This document shows, in pieces, positions 57,684 to 64,000 of a stretch of 64,000 nt of DNA. Origin of the DNA: DAOUKH01 sp965207995 (lineage in GTDB: Bacteria; Chloroflexota; Dehalococcoidia; SHYB01); contig OZ242299.1 of NCBI GenBank assembly GCA_965207995.1, positions 1,550,001-1,614,000 of the forward strand. The letters run 5' to 3'. A model generated the notes under the pieces. The model saw only the letters and a program-made list of their open reading frames with translations. It did not search any database and had not been told where the DNA came from. Both the position numbers and the translations under genes were made by a program. Numbering within the stretch: position 1 is the first letter of the stretch; each line of letters starts with the position of its first letter.

Positions 57684-57771
57684 GCGCACGCTCCGTTTCG
57701 CGAATATGCGGTGGTGTAGTGTAGCCGGGACGGGCCGCGGGTCAATGCCCCTGCCGAGCCACCGGGCGAGG

Positions 57772-58734
<963 letters not shown>

Positions 58735-58775
58735 ATCCGCCTGCCTTTCCGGCCCCTACACCGGAGAACCGCCGC

Positions 58776-58781
58776 ATTATA
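58776..58781 (-). promoter_or_regulatory. TATAAT -10 box of the moxR gene
   Basis: On the minus strand a perfect TATAAT 42 bp before the TTG start; no -35 seen. Confidence 0.45.
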
Positions 58782-58824
58782 GCAACGCGGCGCGCCGCCT
58801 CAACGGCCTCCCCTCGGGAAGCGG

Positions 58825-59862
58825 TTAGGGGATCTGGAGCACCAGCTTGCCGAAGACGTTGCGGTCTTCCATCGCCTCGTGGGCCTTGCGGGCCTCTTCG
58901 AGGGCGAAGACCTGGTCGACGACGCCGTGCAGTTTGCCCTGGTCCAGCAAGCGCACCACCTGCCGCATGTCGTCGTTGGTGCCCATAAACGAGCCGTAAA
59001 GCTGGATCTGCTTGGTGAAGAGCTGGCCGATGTGCAGCTCGGCCTTATGGCCGCTGGTGACGCCGCAATTGACGTAACGCCCGCCCATCGCCAGGCTGCG
59101 GATGTTGCCTGTGAAGGTCGACGCGCCGATGTGGTCGAACACCACGTCGACGCCCTGGCCGCCCGTGATCTCCTTCACCTCGGCGGCGAAGTCCTTCTCC
59201 TGGTAGTTGATGACGTGGTCGGCGCCCATCTCTTTGGCGCGTTCCAGCTTCGAGTCCATGCTCGCCGTGACGATCGTGTTGGCCCCCACGAGCTTCGCGA
59301 TCTGCAGCGCCGCCGTGCCCACCCCCGACCCGACGGCCTGGATCAGCACCGTCTCGCCCGCCTTCAGCTTGGTCAGGCTGATGAGCATGTGCCAAGCGGT
59401 GAGCATGGTCAGCGGGAATGCCGCCAGTTCCTCCCAGGAGCCCTCGCGGGTCACGCGGTGGGCGTTCTCCGCGGGCACTTGGACGTACTGGGCGTAGCCC
59501 CCGTTCCGCGCCGCGCCGATCATGCCGTAGCGCGGCGACATCGTCTCGCGCCCCGCGAAGGTCTTGTGGTCCTCGGGAGGGATGACGCCGGGGTTGATGA
59601 CGACCCGGTCGCCCTCGGAGAAGCCGCCGACGTTCGCCCCCGTCGCCGCGATCTCGCCGGCGATGTCGCAGCCGAGGATGAACGGCTCGTCGAGCGTGCT
59701 CTTGGTGCCGCGCTGGCCGGCCCTTCGCCACACGTCCAGGTGGTTGAGGGCGGTTGCCCGCACCCGGACCAGCACGTCGCCCGCCCCGATCTCGGGGTCG
59801 GCGACGTCGCCGTAGGTGAGGACTTCGGGGCCGCCGAATTCGGTGATATAGGTCGCTTTCAT
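58825..59862 (-). CDS. Zinc-type alcohol dehydrogenase / quinone oxidoreductase
   Basis: A 345-residue MDR-superfamily NAD(P)H-dependent reductase. The catalytic GroES-like domain (MKATYITEFGGPEVLTYGDV at start; ALNHLDVWRRAGQRG; LGCDIAGEIAATG) precedes the Rossmann domain with VGSGVGTAALQIAKL (residues about 172-186). Zinc ligands of classic ADH are not all present, so a quinone- or enone-reductase is more likely. The ATG at 59860-59862 has GAGAGGAA upstream. It is 35 nt downstream of gltB and could be in one unit with it. Confidence 0.86.
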   Translation of the reverse strand: MKATYITEFGGPEVLTYGDVADPEIGAGDVLVRVRATALNHLDVWRRAGQRGTKSTLDEPFILGCDIAGEIAATGANVGGFSEGDRVVINPGVIPPEDHKTFAGRETMSPRYGMIGAARNGGYAQYVQVPAENAHRVTREGSWEELAAFPLTMLTAWHMLISLTKLKAGETVLIQAVGSGVGTAALQIAKLVGANTIVTASMDSKLERAKEMGADHVINYQEKDFAAEVKEITGGQGVDVVFDHIGASTFTGNIRSLAMGGRYVNCGVTSGHKAELHIGQLFTKQIQLYGSFMGTNDDMRQVVRLLDQGKLHGVVDQVFALEEARKAHEAMEDRNVFGKLVLQIP

Positions 59863-59897
59863 CGTTCCTCTCTTCGGCCGGCGGACGCGGGAACGCG

Positions 59898-62800
59898 CTA
59901 GCGGGCGCCGACGGGGGTCTTGCTCACGTCGGCGCTCGGCGCGGCGGCGGCCCGGTTGTTGTCGTGGGCCGTCCTGGGCACGACCTTCCAAAACGAACGC
60001 CGGTACTGCTCCCACTCGCCGAGTATCTCGTTGGCCTTCTGGCTGCCGGTCGCCTCGTAGTGTTCCTCGATCAGCGACCGGAGGAACTCCGCGTCCTCGA
60101 CGCGGCGCACGCGCTCCAGGGTGATCATTTCGGGGTTGTAGCGAGTGGGGAACTGCTCGTCCTCGTCAAGGACGTAGGCGACGCCCTCGGACATCCCCGC
60201 GCCGAAGTTGCGGCCGGTCTCCCCGAGCACGACGACGAGGCCCGCGGTCATGTACTCGCAGCAGTGGTCGCCGGCCCCCTCGATCACCGCCGTCGCGCCG
60301 CTGTTCCGCACCGCGAAGCGCTCGCCGGCGCGGCCCGCCGCGAAGAGGCGTCCGCCGGTCGCGCCGTAGAGTACGGTGTTGCCGATGATGATGTTCTTGT
60401 GCGGCGTGAACCGGGCATTCGCAGGCGGCTTGATGACGATCTCGCCGCCCGCCATGCCCTTGCCCACGTAGTCGTTCGCCTCGCCTTCGAGCACCAGCCG
60501 CAGGCCGCCGGAGCAGAACGCTCCGAAGCTCTGGCCGGCGCTCCCCTTGAAGCGGAGCTCGCCGACGTGGCGTTCGAGCGTCGACGTCCGGTGCTTCGTC
60601 GCGATGGCGCCGGAGACGCGCGCCCCGACGGTGCGGTCTTCGTTGCCCACCGGGAAGTCGAGGGTCAGCGGCTCCCCGCCGTCGATGGCGTCGGCGAGCG
60701 CTTCGACCAGCTTGTCGTCGATGGGGTCGTGGTTGGGGCGGTCGTTGCGCGGCTGCATCCGCTTCCGCGGTTTCGTGCCCGACGGATCGGGGTCGGCGAG
60801 CACCCGCTCCAGGTTGAGCTGCTGGATGCGCGGGTTGTCCGACTCGATCGGTTCGAGCAGCTCGGTGCGCCCGATGATCTCGTCGAGCGAGCGGACGCCG
60901 ATGCTCGCCAAGACCTCGCGCGTCTCCATGGCGACGTGGTTGAAGTAGGTCACCGCCATCTCCGGCGTGCCGAAGAACTTCTGCCGGAGCTCTTCCTTCT
61001 GGGTGGCGACGCCGACCGGGCAGGTGTTGAGGTGGCACTGCCGCGCCATCTTGCAGCCGATGGCGATGAGCGCCGCCGTGCCGAAGTTGTACTCCTCCGC
61101 CCCCAGGATCGCGGCCACGACGAGGTCGCGGCCCGTCTTCAGGCCGCCGTCCGTCCGCAGCAGCACCCGCCCGCGCAGGTCGTTGAGCACGAGCACCTGC
61201 TGCGTCTCGGCGAGGCCGAGCTCCCAGGAGCTTCCCGCGTTCTTGATCGAGCTGAGCGGCGAGGCCCCCGTGCCGCCGGAGTCGCCGCTGATCAGGATGT
61301 TGTCGGCGTAGCCCTTCGCCACGCCGGCGGCGATGGTGCCCACGCCCGCCTCGGAGACGAGCTTCACCGTCACCCTGGCGCGCGGGTTCACCATCTTCAG
61401 GTCGTAGATGAGCTGCGCAAGGTCCTCGATGCTGTAGATATCGTGGTGCGGCGGCGGCGAGATCAACGGCGTCCCCGGCTTCGAGTGCCGCAGCCGCGCG
61501 ATGTGCTCCATCACCTTGTGGCCGGGAAGCTGTCCGCCCTCGCCGGGCTTCGACCCCTGCGCCATTTTGATCTCGATCTCGTCGCCCGAGGCCAGGTACT
61601 CCACGGTCACGCCGAAGCGCCCCGACGCGATCTGCTTGATCCGGCTGTGCGGGGAAGGGCCGCTCTCGGTCGGCCAGTACCGGGCCGGCTCGTCGCCCCC
61701 TTCGCCCGTGTCGCTCTTGCCGCCGATCATGTTGAGCGCCGTCGCCAGCGTGACGTGCGCCTCGGGGCTCAGCGCCCCAAGCGACATCGCCGCGCCGTTG
61801 AACCGCTTCATGATCTCCTCGGCCGGCTCCACCTCATCCAGCGGGACCGGCGGGTTCCGCGGCTTGAACTTGAGCAGGTCGCGGATCTCCATCGGCTCGC
61901 GGTCCTGCACAAGGTCGGAGAAGACCTTGTAGTCCTCGTAGCTGTTCGACTTCACCGCGGCGTGGAGCGCCCGCACCATCTGCGGACTGTTCGTGTGCCG
62001 CTCGCCGTCGCGCCGGAACCGGTAGTACCCGACGTCGTCGAGCTTGTGGAACTTGGTCGGCTCAAACGACCGCTCGTGCTTGGCGATCACGTCCTCTCCG
62101 AGGTCCTTCAGCGTGAGCCCGCCGATCCACGACGTCGTCCCGGTGAAGCACTTCTCGATGAGATCCTCCGAGAGCCCGATGGCCTCGAAGATCTGCGCGC
62201 CGTGATAGCTCGTCACGGTGCTGATGCCCATCTTGGACATAATCTTCAGGATGCCGGTGTTGAGGGCCTTGCGGTAGCTCCCCTTCGCCTCATCGAGGCT
62301 CATGTCGCTCATGTCGCCTTCGACGATCAGCTCGGAGAGCGTCTCCAGCCCCAAATAGGGGTTGATCGCGCTGGCGCCGTAGCCCAGGAGACAGGCGAAG
62401 TGGTGCACCTCGCGGGGCTCGGCGGACTCCGCGACCAGGCTGGCGCGCATCCGTTTCCCCTGCCGGATCAGGTGCTGATGCAGCGACCCCACCGCAAGCA
62501 GCATCGGTATCGGCGCATGCTTCTCGTCGACCTTCCGGTCGCTGATGACGACGATCGAAGCGCCGTCGTCTATGGCGGCCGAGGCATCCTCGCAGAGGGC
62601 GTCGATGGCCTCCTCCAGCCCGCCCGGGCCGCGCGACGCCGCAAACACCGCGTCGAGCGTCACCGACTTGAACGCCGCTTCCGTCCGGTTGCGAATGGCT
62701 TCCAGTTCCTCATTGAAGAGGATCGGAGAGTCCAGATGAATCAGATGTCCGTGCTCGCGAAGGCCCGGCTCGAGCACGCTGTGCCGCGCACCGAGATAGG

Positions 62801-64000
62801 TATCGAGCGCCATCACCAGCTCCTCGCGGAGCGGGTCGATGGGTGGGTTGGTGACCTGCGCGAACCGCTGCTTGAAGAAGCTGTAGACCAACCGCGGCAT
62901 CGTCGCGAGCACGCTCAGCGCCGTATCGTCTCCCATGGAGAAAACGGGGTCCTTCGATTCGAGCACCATCGCCTTGATGACGAACGACAGGTCCTCCAGC
63001 GTGTACCCGAACGTCCGCTGCCGCTGGAAGAGGTCGAGCTCGCCCGGCGCGCCGCCGTTGGGGCTGGCCTCCGGAATCGCGCCGAGGTTCACCATGCGCC
63101 GCGCCAGCTTGCCGTACGACTCCCGCGACGTGATGTCGTTCTTGATCTCATCGTTAGAGATGAAGCGCCGGTTCTTCGTGTCGACGGCGATCATCTGCCC
63201 CGGCCCCAGCCGCCCCTTCTCGATGACGCGGGCGTCGTCCAAATTGAGGATGCCGACCTCCGACCCCATCACCACGATGCCGTCGTCGGTGTACTTGTAG
63301 CGGGCGGGGCGCAGCCCGTTCCGGTCGAGCGACGCGCCGGCGATGTCGCCGTCGGTGAAGGCGAGGGCGGCGGGGCCGTCCCACGGCTCCTGCAGGCTGG
63401 CGTGGTATTGGTAGAAGTCCCGCCACCGCTGCTTCATGTGGGGCATGTTCTCCCACGCCTCGGGCACGAGCATCATCATGGTGTGGAGAATGTCGCGGCC
63501 CGATTGCGCGTAAAGCTCGGCCACGTTGTCTAGCTGCGACGAGTCGCTGCCGCTGGCGTCGATGACGGGAATCAGCTTGCCTATCCGGTCGCCCCAGACC
63601 CCGCTTTCCAGCTCGGGCTCGCGGGCGCGCATCCAGTTGTAGTTGCCCCACAGCGTGTTGATCTCGCCGTTGTGCGCCGAGTAGCGGAACGGCTGCGCCA
63701 GGAACCAGTTGGGGAACGTGTTGGTGCTGTACCGCTGGTGGAAGAGCGTGATGGCCGTCTCGAAATCGGGGTCTTCCAGGTCGCGGTAGTAGTGGCTCAG
63801 CTGCGGCGCCACGAGCAGGCCCTTATAGACCAGCGTCTTGTGGGAGAACGACGGGATGTACAGGTCGTCGAGGCCGGACTCGGCGGCCCGCGTCTCAATC
63901 TCCTTGCGCGCCAGATAAAGCCGGCGGCCGAAGTCGTCGTCGTCGCCCGCGTCGGCCCTGCCGAGCATGATCTGCCGGATGTCGGGCTCCGTCTCGGCCG
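59898..64000 (-). CDS. gltB: Glutamate synthase large subunit (5' end beyond the window)
   Basis: GltB makes glutamate from glutamine and 2-oxoglutarate. About 1366 residues of the C-terminal part are present; the glutaminase N-terminus is missing. Visible: the end of the class II amidotransferase domain (SHNGEINTLWGN near the left end), a central domain, the FMN/synthase domain (GGKSDTGEGGDEPARYW, then SGDSGGTGASPLSSIKN), the 3Fe-4S motif CKMARQCHLNTC, and the C-terminal GxGxG beta-helix (GGRLFAAGRAGERFAVRNSG). No break in the frame. gltD is not in the window. Confidence 0.95.
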   Translation of the reverse strand, partial: AETEPDIRQIMLGRADAGDDDDFGRRLYLARKEIETRAAESGLDDLYIPSFSHKTLVYKGLLVAPQLSHYYRDLEDPDFETAITLFHQRYSTNTFPNWFLAQPFRYSAHNGEINTLWGNYNWMRAREPELESGVWGDRIGKLIPVIDASGSDSSQLDNVAELYAQSGRDILHTMMMLVPEAWENMPHMKQRWRDFYQYHASLQEPWDGPAALAFTDGDIAGASLDRNGLRPARYKYTDDGIVVMGSEVGILNLDDARVIEKGRLGPGQMIAVDTKNRRFISNDEIKNDITSRESYGKLARRMVNLGAIPEASPNGGAPGELDLFQRQRTFGYTLEDLSFVIKAMVLESKDPVFSMGDDTALSVLATMPRLVYSFFKQRFAQVTNPPIDPLREELVMALDTYLGARHSVLEPGLREHGHLIHLDSPILFNEELEAIRNRTEAAFKSVTLDAVFAASRGPGGLEEAIDALCEDASAAIDDGASIVVISDRKVDEKHAPIPMLLAVGSLHQHLIRQGKRMRASLVAESAEPREVHHFACLLGYGASAINPYLGLETLSELIVEGDMSDMSLDEAKGSYRKALNTGILKIMSKMGISTVTSYHGAQIFEAIGLSEDLIEKCFTGTTSWIGGLTLKDLGEDVIAKHERSFEPTKFHKLDDVGYYRFRRDGERHTNSPQMVRALHAAVKSNSYEDYKVFSDLVQDREPMEIRDLLKFKPRNPPVPLDEVEPAEEIMKRFNGAAMSLGALSPEAHVTLATALNMIGGKSDTGEGGDEPARYWPTESGPSPHSRIKQIASGRFGVTVEYLASGDEIEIKMAQGSKPGEGGQLPGHKVMEHIARLRHSKPGTPLISPPPHHDIYSIEDLAQLIYDLKMVNPRARVTVKLVSEAGVGTIAAGVAKGYADNILISGDSGGTGASPLSSIKNAGSSWELGLAETQQVLVLNDLRGRVLLRTDGGLKTGRDLVVAAILGAEEYNFGTAALIAIGCKMARQCHLNTCPVGVATQKEELRQKFFGTPEMAVTYFNHVAMETREVLASIGVRSLDEIIGRTELLEPIESDNPRIQQLNLERVLADPDPSGTKPRKRMQPRNDRPNHDPIDDKLVEALADAIDGGEPLTLDFPVGNEDRTVGARVSGAIATKHRTSTLERHVGELRFKGSAGQSFGAFCSGGLRLVLEGEANDYVGKGMAGGEIVIKPPANARFTPHKNIIIGNTVLYGATGGRLFAAGRAGERFAVRNSGATAVIEGAGDHCCEYMTAGLVVVLGETGRNFGAGMSEGVAYVLDEDEQFPTRYNPEMITLERVRRVEDAEFLRSLIEEHYEATGSQKANEILGEWEQYRRSFWKVVPRTAHDNNRAAAAPSADVSKTPVGAR

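Noticed and set aside
59964..63533. A 1189-codon open frame on the plus strand opposite gltB
   Set aside because: It mirrors gltB codon by codon and has Arg/Ala-rich composition typical of antisense frames in GC-rich DNA; gltB has all family motifs.

Overview
The window is 64 kb of GC-rich, densely packed bacterial chromosome with no phage or transposon genes. Gene content (dnaA, obg, fmt, recF, coaD, dnaE, glutamate synthase) shows it is chromosomal. The large share of FAD-linked oxidases, amidohydrolase, MaoC-like hydratase, acyl-CoA dehydrogenase, ferritin-like oxygenase and a Liv-type ABC transporter suggests a heterotrophic, aromatic/alicyclic-degrading bacterium. My best guess is a Chloroflexota (SAR202/Dehalococcoidia-like) genome, possibly a metagenome assembly; this is inference, and an actinobacterium-like relative is not excluded. 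TTG and GTG starts are common, TAG stops dominate, and clear TATAAT-type -10 boxes stand out against the GC-rich background.

Region 1 (1-10.6 kb) is housekeeping: partial obg, a candidate replication origin, dnaA, fmt, rplY, a HAD hydrolase with apt, rsmD-coaD with a SepIVA-like coiled-coil gene, recF, a sirtuin and a rhodanese. Region 2 (10.6-26.2 kb) is metabolic and regulatory: a class V aminotransferase, glcDEF and a glycerate kinase could together make a glycolate-to-glycerate route. Between them lie a Cu-Zn SOD-like protein lacking copper ligands and a HigBA-type module. A PhoB/PhoR-type pair, an MFS exporter and an acyl-CoA dehydrogenase follow.

Region 3 (26.4-37.5 kb) is the accessory part. 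It starts at tRNA-Ile(GAU) and holds an ankyrin-repeat lipoprotein, VapBC, a flavoprotein translationally coupled to an atypical FeoB-like GTPase-permease, a BtuR-type adenosyltransferase, HicAB, an orphan amino-acid binding protein, an AT-rich Fic locus and a frameshifted inositol-monophosphatase gene. Short duplicated gene ends flank both vapBC and hicAB, suggesting that toxin-antitoxin modules were exchanged at related sites. Region 4 (37.5-64 kb) returns to metabolism: PPi-type phosphofructokinase, a ketosteroid-dehydrogenase-like flavoprotein with a CoxG-like partner, an epimerase, an amidohydrolase, a double-hotdog hydratase, AbrB-VapC with a striking 19-bp iteron promoter, a PaaA/C-like protein, the livJ-HMGF operon, a cytochrome c, dnaE, ogt, moxR, a quinone oxidoreductase and partial gltB.

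Intergenic spaces carry two GC-rich repeat families. One has a conserved TAGGGGC box followed by a hairpin whose arms covary between copies. The other is a three-hairpin element found in three nearly identical copies. Five convergent gene pairs share a single CTAG in which their two TAG stops overlap. The items I consider most worth follow-up are the flavoprotein/FeoB-like pair, the iteron operator, the covarying repeats, the copper-less SOD-like protein and the candidate origin.
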